Assembly (NCBI GenBank): GCA_945897565.1
Contig: CAMDFN010000015.1
Location: 1-55,051, forward strand
DNA: 55,051 bases
Reading direction: 5' to 3'
Source of the DNA: Chryseobacterium gleum
GTDB lineage: Bacteria > Bacteroidota > Bacteroidia > Flavobacteriales_D > Crocinitomicaceae
Shown here: piece by piece, positions 1 to 7,939 of the stretch
How the letters are laid out: each line of letters starts with the position of its first letter
Numbering within the stretch: the stretch's first letter is position 1
Notes under the pieces: generated by a model
Seen by the model: the letters and a program-made list of their open reading frames with translations, nothing else
What the model was told of the DNA's origin: nothing
The model's database searches: none
Program-made: the position numbers and the translations under genes

Positions 1-202
1 TCCATTTTTCTTCAAAATAGAAATAGACGATGTAAAAACAATAGCCAATAAATAGAACACCATGGATCATGCCGACCCATTTGTTGGGTTCTGGCATGTC
101 TTGACCATACTTGAGGTACATGGTAACGAGTAAACCTAGCCAAGAGAAACCTTCGGCGATGGCCATGATTCTGAATTGTTTGAGTGCTTTGTTGGTAGAC
201 AT
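1..202 (-). CDS. DUF3817 family membrane protein (partial, C-terminus outside window)
   Basis: The minus-strand frame starts with ATG at 202 and runs off the left edge, giving about 67 residues. It begins MSTNKALKQFRIMAIAEG and continues with a hydrophobic segment (GFSWLGLLVTMYLKY), a Trp-Val-Gly-Met-Ile-His-Gly turn and a second hydrophobic segment (VLFIGYCFYIVYFYF). The pattern of FR-x-x-A-x-x-EG, then LKY, then HG before a second helix is that of the DUF3817 integral membrane family, whose function is unknown. It lies 13 bases downstream of the uvrB stop codon on the same strand, so it is probably cotranscribed with uvrB. The C-terminal end cannot be judged. Confidence 0.75.
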   Translation of the reverse strand, partial: MSTNKALKQFRIMAIAEGFSWLGLLVTMYLKYGQDMPEPNKWVGMIHGVLFIGYCFYIVYFYFEEKW

Positions 203-215
203 ATGGATGTTTTTT

Positions 216-2231
216 TTATGATTTTTCGATTGCTTTGATGAGGTCGCGGATGCGGGCTGCTTCTATAAAATCCAATTCTTTGGCAGCGCTTTCCATTGCT
301 TTTTTAAGGGTTTTGATTTCTTTGGCGCGCTCTTCTGGATTTTGAAACTTAGGGTCGTGTTGGATAGACAACTTCATTTCTTTTTCCGTTTGCAAAGACC
401 TGACCTGACGCGTATTTTGATCACCATCAGCCACAGTTGTGGACTCCATGATTTTATCTTTGGATTTTTGCAGTGCAGTGGGCACTTGGTTGTGCGCCAA
501 ATTGTACGCTTCTTGCGTGACGCGCCTGCGGGCGGTTTCATCAATTGTACGCTGCATAGAGTCCGTCATTTTGTCGGCGTACATCAGTACTTTTCCGTTG
601 ACATTGCGGGCAGCGCGGCCTACTGTTTGCACCAACGAGCGCACATTGCGCAGAAAACCTTCTTTGTCGGCATCTAGGATGGCCACGAGCGATACCTCTG
701 GGAGGTCAAGGCCTTCGCGCAACAAATTGACGCCAATCAAGACATCGAAATCACCTAGGCGCAGTTGCCGCAGAATTTCGACGCGTTCAATGGTGTCGAT
801 TTCGGAGTGAATATAGCGACACGGAATGCCCAAGCGATCGAGGTATTTTTGTAGCTCTTCGGCCATTCTTTTGGTGAGCGTAGTGACGAGCACGCGTTCG
901 TCTACAGCCCTTCTTTCTTGGATGTGCTCGATGAGGTGATCGATTTGATTTTTGGACGGATGCACTTCTATGAGCGGATCGAGTAAGCCTGTTGGCCGAA
1001 TGAGCTGCTCTACCACCACACCTTCTGACTGCAGCATTTCGTAGTCTGCGGGCGTGGCTGAAACGTAGATGACATTGGAGAGAAAGCCTTCAAATTCATC
1101 GAATTTGAGCGGCCGGTTGTCAATGGCGGCTTGCAAACGAAAACCGTAGTCGATGAGGTTGATTTTACGCGAGCGGTCGCCGCCATACATGCCGCGCACT
1201 TGTGGGAGCGTGACGTGGCTTTCGTCGATCACCATTAGGAAATCTTCGGGGAAGTAGTCGAGCAAGCAGAATGGACGTTCGCCGGGCTGGCGCCGGTCAA
1301 AATAACGCGAGTAATTTTCGATTCCAGAACAATACCCAAGCTCGCGGATCATTTCGAGGTCGTAATTGACGCGCTCCTCGAGCCGTTTGGCCTCTTCTAG
1401 CTTGCCTTCTTCTTTGAACGCGGCAACTTGCGGGAGGAGGTCGTCTTGGATTTGGGTAATGGCCTGGCGCGTGTTGTCTGGGCTCGAAACAAATAGATTG
1501 GCCGGAAAAATATCAATTTGCTCGTATTTTTCTAAAGTTTTGCCACTTTCTGGATCGATGGCCGCAATGGTTTCGATTTCGTCGCCCCAGAAGCCAATGC
1601 GCAGCGCGTAGTCGGCATAAGCCAAGTAGATGTCTACGGTATCGCCCGAAACCCTGAATTGCCCGCGCTGAAAATCGGTGCCGGCGCGTTGGTATAAATT
1701 TTCAACAAGGCGGAATAAAAATTGATTGCGCACCACGATATCGCCCTTTTTGATGTGCAAGATGCTATTCTTGAATTCAGTAGGGTTGCCAATACCGTAA
1801 ATGCAACTCACAGACGCCACCACAATGACATCTCTGCGGCCAGAAAGCAGTGCTGAGGTGGCGGCCAAGCGCAGTTTTTCGATTTCTTGGTTGATCTGAA
1901 GATCTTTTTCGATGAAAGTGCCGGTCGACGGAATGTAAGCCTCAGGTTGGTAGTAGTCGTAGTAAGAAACAAAGTATTCTATGGCGTTGTTCGGGAAAAA
2001 CTGCTTGAACTCGCCATACAACTGGGCGGCAAGTGTTTTGTTGTGAGATAGAATAAGGGTAGGGCGCTGTACTTGTTGGATGACGTTGGCCACCGTAAAG
2101 GTTTTGCCGCTGCCGGTAACCCCGAGTAGCGTTTGTTGATGGATGCCATTATTTAAGCCACTGACCAATTGGCGAATGGCTTCGGGTTGGTCTCCCGTTG
2201 GTTTGTAATCAGAAACCAGTTCAAATAGCAT
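216..2231 (-). CDS. uvrB: UvrABC excinuclease subunit B
   Basis: The 671-residue protein is UvrB, the damage-verification helicase of nucleotide excision repair that receives DNA from UvrA and recruits UvrC. Visible features are the Walker A loop GVTGSGKT (residues 37-44), the Tyr-rich beta-hairpin region YYDYYQPEAYIP that clamps DNA, the DESH helicase motif (VIDESHVT), the QTVGRAAR motif VI, and a C-terminal UVR helix pair (EERAKEIKTLKKAM onward) that binds UvrC. Length and termini are normal for the family. A TAATTTTA sequence lies 4 bases before the ATG, a weak match to the Bacteroidota -7 element. A terminator at 2255-2270 separates it from the small upstream ORF. Confidence 0.98.
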   Translation of the reverse strand: MLFELVSDYKPTGDQPEAIRQLVSGLNNGIHQQTLLGVTGSGKTFTVANVIQQVQRPTLILSHNKTLAAQLYGEFKQFFPNNAIEYFVSYYDYYQPEAYIPSTGTFIEKDLQINQEIEKLRLAATSALLSGRRDVIVVASVSCIYGIGNPTEFKNSILHIKKGDIVVRNQFLFRLVENLYQRAGTDFQRGQFRVSGDTVDIYLAYADYALRIGFWGDEIETIAAIDPESGKTLEKYEQIDIFPANLFVSSPDNTRQAITQIQDDLLPQVAAFKEEGKLEEAKRLEERVNYDLEMIRELGYCSGIENYSRYFDRRQPGERPFCLLDYFPEDFLMVIDESHVTLPQVRGMYGGDRSRKINLIDYGFRLQAAIDNRPLKFDEFEGFLSNVIYVSATPADYEMLQSEGVVVEQLIRPTGLLDPLIEVHPSKNQIDHLIEHIQERRAVDERVLVTTLTKRMAEELQKYLDRLGIPCRYIHSEIDTIERVEILRQLRLGDFDVLIGVNLLREGLDLPEVSLVAILDADKEGFLRNVRSLVQTVGRAARNVNGKVLMYADKMTDSMQRTIDETARRRVTQEAYNLAHNQVPTALQKSKDKIMESTTVADGDQNTRQVRSLQTEKEMKLSIQHDPKFQNPEERAKEIKTLKKAMESAAKELDFIEAARIRDLIKAIEKS

Positions 2232-2248
2232 GGGCTAAAATTACCAAT

Positions 2249-2270
2249 AAAAAAAGCGCCCGAAGGCGCT
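2249..2270 (-). terminator. Intrinsic terminator downstream of the 48-residue ORF
   Basis: AGCGCC (2255-2260), loop CGAA, GGCGCT (2265-2270) form a 6-bp GC-rich hairpin. On the minus strand it is followed by a run of T (complement of 2249-2255). It sits right after the stop of the small minus-strand ORF and before uvrB, which supports that ORF being an independent transcription unit. Confidence 0.8.
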
Positions 2271-2273
2271 CTG

Positions 2274-2420
2274 TTAATTTTTACCTACTAAAATTGAAGC
2301 GGATTTTCCTTTGATCACTTCTAAGGATTGACTGTACATTTTTAGAAACTGAAGAATGCGAGGGTCGGGGAGAAGGGTGGCGCTTGAGGTAGGTTGTGCT
2401 GAGTAAGGGTTTTTAATCAT
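2274..2420 (-). CDS. Small conserved-looking hypothetical protein, 48 residues
   Basis: This ORF starts at ATG 2418-2420 and stops with TAA at 2274-2276. The product starts MIKNPYSAQPTSSATLLPDP and continues with RILQFLKMYSQSLEVIKGK before ending SILVGKN. The central pattern, a Pro-Asp-Pro turn then an amphipathic stretch with YS-x-SLEV, resembles a family of roughly 50-residue uncharacterised proteins I recall from Flavobacteriales; this is from memory, not a search. A clean rho-independent hairpin follows the stop codon, which is strong circumstantial evidence that it is a real gene. No membrane segment or signal peptide is visible. Function unknown. Confidence 0.65.
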   Translation of the reverse strand: MIKNPYSAQPTSSATLLPDPRILQFLKMYSQSLEVIKGKSASILVGKN

Positions 2421-2485
2421 AGGCAGTTTTAAAGTTCGTTATATTAACGTCCAAAACCTGAAATTATTATATCGCAGATAATTTC

Positions 2486-2493
2486 TAATTTTG
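2486..2493 (+). promoter_or_regulatory. Candidate -7 promoter element for fbaA-accD
   Basis: TAATTTTG matches the Bacteroidota -7 consensus TAnnTTTG. It lies 31 bases before the fbaA ATG. No good TTTG -33 box is seen at the expected distance. Confidence 0.5.
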
Positions 2494-2524
2494 TGGCAAC
2501 CATCAACAACAAAAGCATACAATA

Positions 2525-3586
2525 ATGATTTATCCCGGAGTCGCCACAGGCGATCAAGTACAAGCGATTTTCCAACTTGCCAAACAAAAAGGTTTTGCCT
2601 TGCCTGCCGTGAATGTCACGAGCAGCAGCACGGTCAATGCCGTGATGGAAACTGCTGCCAAACTCAATGCGCCTGTCATTATTCAGTTTTCAAACGGTGG
2701 AGGTCAGTTTTTTGCTGGCAAAGGCTTGTCTAACGCGCAAGAAAAAGCAGCTATTTTAGGTTCCATTGCTGGTGCACGCCATGTACATGCCCTCGCCGAG
2801 GCTTATGGCGCAACAGTTATTTTGCACACCGACCACTGTGCCAAAAAACTCTTGCCTTGGATAGACGCCTTGCTAGACGCCGGGGAAGCGTTTTTTGAAC
2901 AAACAGGAAAGCCATTGTATAGTTCGCACATGATTGACCTGAGCGAAGAACCGCTTGCAGAGAATCTCGAAATATGTCAAAACTACCTGCGCCGCATGTC
3001 TAAAATGGGCATGACCCTCGAAATAGAATTAGGGATTACCGGTGGTGAAGAAGACGGCGTAGACAACACAGACGTAGACAACGCCAAGTTGTATACGCAA
3101 CCAGAAGAGGTTGCCGAAGCCTATGAAGCCCTCCTGCAAATTTCGCCGCGTTTTACTATTGCTGCTTCATTTGGCAATGTGCACGGCGTATACAAACCCG
3201 GTAATGTGCAGCTGACGCCCGTCATTTTGAAAAATTCCCAAACCTATATCCAAGATAAGTTCAAAACTGAACCAAATCCGGTGGATTTCGTCTTTCACGG
3301 CGGTTCGGGCTCTAGCTTGGCAGAAATTAGAGAAGCGATTGGTTATGGAGTGGTCAAGATGAACATCGATACCGATATGCAATTTGCCTTCACTGAAGGT
3401 GCGCGCGATTACATTGAAACCAATTTGGCTTACCTTCGTACCCAAATTGGCAATCCAAATGGGGCAGACGAGCCCAATAAAAAATACTACGACCCTCGCA
3501 AATGGTTGCGCGAAGGTGAACTGACTTTCGTCAAGCGCCTAGAGCAGTCTTTTGCAGATTTAAATAACATCAACACGCTGAATTGA
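2525..3586 (+). CDS. fbaA: Class II fructose-1,6-bisphosphate aldolase
   Basis: The 353-residue protein catalyses the reversible cleavage of fructose-1,6-bisphosphate to dihydroxyacetone phosphate and glyceraldehyde-3-phosphate in cytoplasmic glycolysis and gluconeogenesis. The family signature is clear: [20 protein letters not shown] near the N-terminus, zinc and catalytic residues in [11 protein letters not shown] (Asp103, His104), a glycine-rich GGEEDGVDN segment, [11 protein letters not shown] with a zinc-ligand His, and the phosphate-binding FHGGSGSS. Length and the [14 protein letters not shown] end match the E. coli-type (class IIA) enzymes. A TAnnTTTG element lies upstream, and accD starts 4 bases after the stop, so the two are probably one transcript. 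Confidence 0.97.
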   Translation: MIYPGVATGDQVQAIFQLAKQKGFALPAVNVTSSSTVNAVMETAAKLNAPVIIQFSNGGGQFFAGKGLSNAQEKAAILGSIAGARHVHALAEAYGATVILHTDHCAKKLLPWIDALLDAGEAFFEQTGKPLYSSHMIDLSEEPLAENLEICQNYLRRMSKMGMTLEIELGITGGEEDGVDNTDVDNAKLYTQPEEVAEAYEALLQISPRFTIAASFGNVHGVYKPGNVQLTPVILKNSQTYIQDKFKTEPNPVDFVFHGGSGSSLAEIREAIGYGVVKMNIDTDMQFAFTEGARDYIETNLAYLRTQIGNPNGADEPNKKYYDPRKWLREGELTFVKRLEQSFADLNNINTLN

Positions 3587-3590
3587 AATT

Positions 3591-4436
3591 ATGGCATGGT
3601 TTAAAAGAAATAAAGAAGGCATTACCACTTCCACTAGTGACAAAATGGAAGTGCCTGAAGGTTTGTGGGTGCGTTGCTCTAATTGCAAAACACTTTACAC
3701 CAGCGACGACCTCATGCGCAACAACTTCGTTTGTGACCGCTGTTCGCATCATGAACGCATCGGCGCCGCCGAGTACTTCTCTCTTATTTTTGACGGGCAA
3801 AAATTTGAAGAACTCAATGCAGATCTTCAATCCGGCGACCCACTAGGTTTTGTCGATACCAAAAAATACACCGATCGCGTCTCCGCTACCCAAAAAGCCA
3901 CTGGACTTAAAGATGCCATTCGCACTGCTAAAGGCAAACTCGAAGGCCAGCCTTTAGTGATTGCTGCCATGGATTTCAATTTCATTGGGGGATCTATGGG
4001 TTCTGTGATGGGCGAGAAAATTGCCCGAGCTATTGACGTCGCTATAGCGGAAAATGCTGCATTCATGATCATCTCCAAGTCGGGTGGTGCACGCATGATG
4101 GAAGCAGGTTATTCCTTGATGCAAATGGCCAAGGTTTCCGGTAAACTCGGACAGCTTTCAGAAGCAAAGCTGCCTTATATTTCTTATCTCACAGATCCTA
4201 CAACCGGTGGCGTGACCGCTTCATTTGCCATGCTCGGCGACATCAATATTGCCGAACCAGGCGCCCTTATTGCATTTGCGGGGCCACGCGTGGTAAAGGA
4301 AACGATTGGCAGAGACTTGCCCGAAGGTTTTCAAACCTCCGAATTTCTACTTGAACACGGGTTTTTAGACTACATCATTGAACGCACCGAGTTGCGTCAG
4401 ACACTTGGTCTTTCGCTCAAATTGTTTTTCAATTAA
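3591..4436 (+). CDS. accD: Acetyl-CoA carboxylase carboxyltransferase subunit beta
   Basis: The 281-residue protein is the beta subunit of the carboxyltransferase half of acetyl-CoA carboxylase, which moves carboxyl from carboxybiotin to acetyl-CoA to make malonyl-CoA for fatty acid synthesis. The N-terminal zinc ribbon is intact: Cys29, Cys32, Cys48 and Cys51 (C-x2-C-x15-C-x2-C). The crotonase-like carboxyltransferase core follows, with [15 protein letters not shown] and [18 protein letters not shown] for CoA and biotin handling, and [17 protein letters not shown]. The length is typical. accA is not in the window. It follows fbaA by only 4 bases, which suggests cotranscription. Confidence 0.97.
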   Translation: MAWFKRNKEGITTSTSDKMEVPEGLWVRCSNCKTLYTSDDLMRNNFVCDRCSHHERIGAAEYFSLIFDGQKFEELNADLQSGDPLGFVDTKKYTDRVSATQKATGLKDAIRTAKGKLEGQPLVIAAMDFNFIGGSMGSVMGEKIARAIDVAIAENAAFMIISKSGGARMMEAGYSLMQMAKVSGKLGQLSEAKLPYISYLTDPTTGGVTASFAMLGDINIAEPGALIAFAGPRVVKETIGRDLPEGFQTSEFLLEHGFLDYIIERTELRQTLGLSLKLFFN

Positions 4437-4456
4437 GCACAAATAGTTGTATTTTA

Positions 4457-4476
4457 GAGGGCTACTAATGCCCTTT
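4457..4476 (+). terminator. Weak hairpin between accD and the next gene
   Basis: AGGGC (4458-4462) and GCCCT (4470-4474) can pair across a TACTAAT loop, followed by a short TTTC. It lies directly before the ATG at 4479. It could be a weak terminator for accD or could hide the start site of the next gene. The stem is short and the T-run poor. Confidence 0.3.
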
Positions 4477-4478
4477 CT

Positions 4479-7400
4479 ATGAAATACCTACTGTTTACCT
4501 GTTTTTTTCTTTCGAGTGTACAGATTTTTGCCCAAGACACCACTTGGGTTCAAACCTTTACCTTTGATTCCATTACCGCTCGTCGGGCTAATTTCCAATT
4601 TCCAGCATCTCTAGACACCGAGCGTTTTGAGAAAGTACAAATGTACTACAAGCTCAAGTGCTCACCCCTTACCTCCTGGGATCAGTACGACTGCGGTGAG
4701 TGGGATTACCTCACCTATACGCGCGTCTTTGACCACACCGGCCAATTCGATTCGACGCAAATCAACGGGATGCAATTCTTAATGAACTGGAGTAGCCCTT
4801 CTCAAATCGATTTCAAGCCACTGCCGTATCAAGAAGCAGATCAGTATCAAATTCAAGAATATATCCGAAACGGCGCCGCACTGACTCACCTCCCGGTCAA
4901 CAGCCCTGGCACCTATTCAACATTGCCATTTTTGACCAATCAGCAGGGCAGTAAGTATCAATTTTTGCTGCATGCGGCAGAGCTTTTTGCCGCAGGTATC
5001 CAGCCTGGCGCGCTGAGTTCTTTGCGCTTGAACACGCCAACAGGTGGCTTGCTCTGGCATCCTGTTATCCGCATCGCCAGTACGCAAGAAAATACACTTT
5101 CTCAATTTATAAACCCGTTGTTTACAGAAGTTTACCGCACCTCTCATGCGCCCGGTATGTCTATGCCGCCACTGCTTCCTGGCTGGAACAATTTTGTATT
5201 TTACCAAGATTTTATCTGGGATGGCGTCAGTAATTTACTCATTGAATTTACCATCAGTAATGATTTTCCAGCAGCAGCCATTGATTTTGCCATGGACGGC
5301 AATACGGTGCCTATGGCGGCTAGCTATGTGGGTCGCAACGGTTTGTTGGAGCTCAGCGGCTCAAACCATACGCTTTCTTCATTTGCCAATGAAGAAATTG
5401 GCGATCAATTTACCATCGAATTTTGGGCAAAGGGGAATGGCAATGCAGGGCAAAACACCACTTTTATGGAGGCTTTAGACACTGCCGGCCGACGCATTTT
5501 CAATATCCATATGCCTTGGAGCAACAACAACATTTATTTTGATGCCGGCGACGAAACTGGTTATGACCGCATCAATCAGTTGGCTAGCGCGCCCGAAATC
5601 GACAACGAATGGAACCATTGGGCCTTTGTCAAGGACCAACCTACTGGCCAAATGTTCATTTATAAAAATGGGCAACTTTGGTTGGCAGGCACCAATAAAA
5701 ACCGCATAATGGGTTATTTCAACCGACTCGTGATTGGCGCGAGTGGCAATGATCAAGCACTTTCTTGGAAAGGAAGTTTGGATGAGCTGCGCATCTACAA
5801 AACCGCGCTGAGTGCGGGCACAATTGCAAGCTATTATGAAAAGAAAATCGACGCCACGCATCCGAATTGGTCTAGTTTGGTACTTTACCACGACTTCGAC
5901 AACGTCAAGTACGCCCGTGATCTTGGCCCTAACGACCACGTGCTCATGCCTTCAGCGTTGGGCATGATCAAAGCAAACAACACCAAATTTGTTGGTCAAA
6001 GCATCCAAAACCAAAGACCTTTGCTTCAATTTGGGCAAGGCAATATGGCGCCAAATCCAACCATTATTAACGTTACTCAACTCCAGCTCAAAGAGCCCGT
6101 TGTTATTTTTGAACAAGCGCCTTTGCACCGCCATTTTGAATTGGTCCAGACCTATATTGGTCTTGTTGCAGGGAACACCAATGCTTATGATTTGAGCGGT
6201 CAAATTGTAAATAGTACGCCAATTTTGACCACCCAAACATTTCAAAATCAAGCCATAACGGTTTACAATCCGCCTTATGAGCTCATCCACGATGTCGAAA
6301 TAGCGCGCTACATAACGCCCTACGGCATTCAGTTTGACCTCGGTCCCAATGGTTTTACTTGGATTTACGATGTCACGGACTATCAGCAGTTCTTACATGG
6401 TTTGGTCGACCTCGCTGCCCACAATACCCAAGAGCTCATCGACTTGAAGTTTGCCTTTATCAAAGGTATTCCGCCGCGCGATGTCATCAAGCGCGAGCCT
6501 ATCTGGTCTGAATTCAGGTCCTATAATTTTGGACAAATGGCCACCGATGCCGTGCTACAAGCCAAGCCGGTTGTGCTCAGCGATACTGCCGAAACTTTCA
6601 AAATCAAAACCCGCATGTCTGGCCATGGTCAGGTTGGCGACTACGCTTGTTGCGAGTGGGTCAATAACAGCCACCAAATCAAAGTAGATGGCGTGCCGCG
6701 TTTCAATTGGAGCATTTGGGATGCAATGGTCTGCGGAGACAACCCTAACATCAGCCAAGGTGGTACGTGGCCCTATGCACGCGAGGGTTGGTGCCCCGGT
6801 GATTTAGTCAAAGAATTCGAGTTTGAACTTACGCCTTACGTCACTCCCGGAGATACCGTTAGCTTAGATTACGCCGTCAATGCCGTACCTACCACAGATC
6901 CTGGGCAGGCTGGCGGAAACTACATTGCAGCCTACGACCTCATTTCATACACTGCGCCCAATTTCCAAAACGATGCAGCAATTGTCGATGTGCTCAATCC
7001 GAATAATTATGAATATTATTCTAAATGGAATCCGTCGTGTCAGAACCCGCGCATTGTTCTTAAAAATACGGGGGCTCAGCCGCTCACTTCTTGCCGCATA
7101 TTCTGTTGGCTAGACTACGGATCAAACTTAGTCTTTGACTGGACGGGCAATCTCGGTTTCCTAGAACAAACCGTTGTAGAAATTCCGGTTGCCGATATGA
7201 ACTGGTGGTATGAGCAAGATAGCTCCTATACCTTTACCACTTGGGTTGCCGATGTCAATGGAGTTATAGGCCCAGACGAATACAATCAAAACAGCCTCAA
7301 GACCGTCAAGTACGATGCACCAGAACGCATCGACGGACCTTTCTTCATTTGGCTCACCACCAACAATAAGGCCAGTGAAAATAGCTATCAATTACTCGAT

Positions 7401-7937
7401 CATGCTGGTACGGTCCTTTTTGAACGCAACAACCTTCAAAACACAACCCAATACAAAGACACTTTTGATTTAGCGCCCGGCTGTTACTCGATTGTCATCG
7501 AAGACACCGACCAAGACGGCTTGGCATTTTGGTATTCCGCTCAAGTAGAAGGCGAGACCTCCGGGCAAATGCGTTTGCGACAAGTGGGCGGTAGTTATAT
7601 CGAATTTTTCCCTGGCGATTTTGGTCATTTCCACCGCTACGATTTTACAGTTGGTTTCACGCTTGATGTACCGGAAAACACGCAGTTACCAAAAATCGCA
7701 ATTTATCCTAATCCTGGTGCGGGCCTTACCACCATAGAATTGAGTGGTCAGGTCAATGGAGCAGCAAGCCTAAAAATTTTGGATCTGACCGGACGAACGC
7801 TTTATTCTGAGCAGATGAAAGCGACAACTGAGTTTGCAGAAAGTTTCATCGATATGAGTAAGTATCCTTCTGGCACTTATCTTATTGAGATCCAAACATC
7901 AAGTGGCACCTATGCTCAAAAATTCATCCGTCAATAG
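4479..7937 (+). CDS. Secreted PNGase F-related protein with LamG insert and T9SS sorting domain
   Basis: This 1152-residue protein has a signal peptide (MKYLLFTCFFLSSVQIFAQ). Residues about 20-150 resemble the peptide-N-glycosidase F N-terminal domain (YYKLKCSPLTSWDQYDCGEWDYLTYT). A concanavalin/LamG-like module follows at about 275-460 (FTIEFWAKGN, WNHWAFVKD, LVIGASG, LDELRIYKTALS). PNGase-like sequence then resumes (TWIYDVTDY, ELIDLKFAFIKGIPPRDV) and leads into the C-terminal PNGase domain at about 690-880 (MSGHGQVGDYACCEW, GGTWPYAREGWCPGD). The last 80 residues are a T9SS type A sorting domain (IAIYPNPGAG, GRTLYS, YPSGTYLIEI). PNGase F removes N-glycans from glycoproteins; whether this homologue is catalytic cannot be read from the sequence. 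The next gene starts 2 bases later, so they form an operon. Confidence 0.85.
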   Translation: MKYLLFTCFFLSSVQIFAQDTTWVQTFTFDSITARRANFQFPASLDTERFEKVQMYYKLKCSPLTSWDQYDCGEWDYLTYTRVFDHTGQFDSTQINGMQFLMNWSSPSQIDFKPLPYQEADQYQIQEYIRNGAALTHLPVNSPGTYSTLPFLTNQQGSKYQFLLHAAELFAAGIQPGALSSLRLNTPTGGLLWHPVIRIASTQENTLSQFINPLFTEVYRTSHAPGMSMPPLLPGWNNFVFYQDFIWDGVSNLLIEFTISNDFPAAAIDFAMDGNTVPMAASYVGRNGLLELSGSNHTLSSFANEEIGDQFTIEFWAKGNGNAGQNTTFMEALDTAGRRIFNIHMPWSNNNIYFDAGDETGYDRINQLASAPEIDNEWNHWAFVKDQPTGQMFIYKNGQLWLAGTNKNRIMGYFNRLVIGASGNDQALSWKGSLDELRIYKTALSAGTIASYYEKKIDATHPNWSSLVLYHDFDNVKYARDLGPNDHVLMPSALGMIKANNTKFVGQSIQNQRPLLQFGQGNMAPNPTIINVTQLQLKEPVVIFEQAPLHRHFELVQTYIGLVAGNTNAYDLSGQIVNSTPILTTQTFQNQAITVYNPPYELIHDVEIARYITPYGIQFDLGPNGFTWIYDVTDYQQFLHGLVDLAAHNTQELIDLKFAFIKGIPPRDVIKREPIWSEFRSYNFGQMATDAVLQAKPVVLSDTAETFKIKTRMSGHGQVGDYACCEWVNNSHQIKVDGVPRFNWSIWDAMVCGDNPNISQGGTWPYAREGWCPGDLVKEFEFELTPYVTPGDTVSLDYAVNAVPTTDPGQAGGNYIAAYDLISYTAPNFQNDAAIVDVLNPNNYEYYSKWNPSCQNPRIVLKNTGAQPLTSCRIFCWLDYGSNLVFDWTGNLGFLEQTVVEIPVADMNWWYEQDSSYTFTTWVADVNGVIGPDEYNQNSLKTVKYDAPERIDGPFFIWLTTNNKASENSYQLLDHAGTVLFERNNLQNTTQYKDTFDLAPGCYSIVIEDTDQDGLAFWYSAQVEGETSGQMRLRQVGGSYIEFFPGDFGHFHRYDFTVGFTLDVPENTQLPKIAIYPNPGAGLTTIELSGQVNGAASLKILDLTGRTLYSEQMKATTEFAESFIDMSKYPSGTYLIEIQTSSGTYAQKFIRQ

Positions 7938-7939
7938 TT

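Noticed and set aside
2441..2458. ATATTAACG followed by a CAAAA near 2441-2455, and a similar string at 53042-53057
   Set aside because: Two short AT-rich matches are not enough to call a shared operator; no third copy was noticed and they lie at different distances from the genes.
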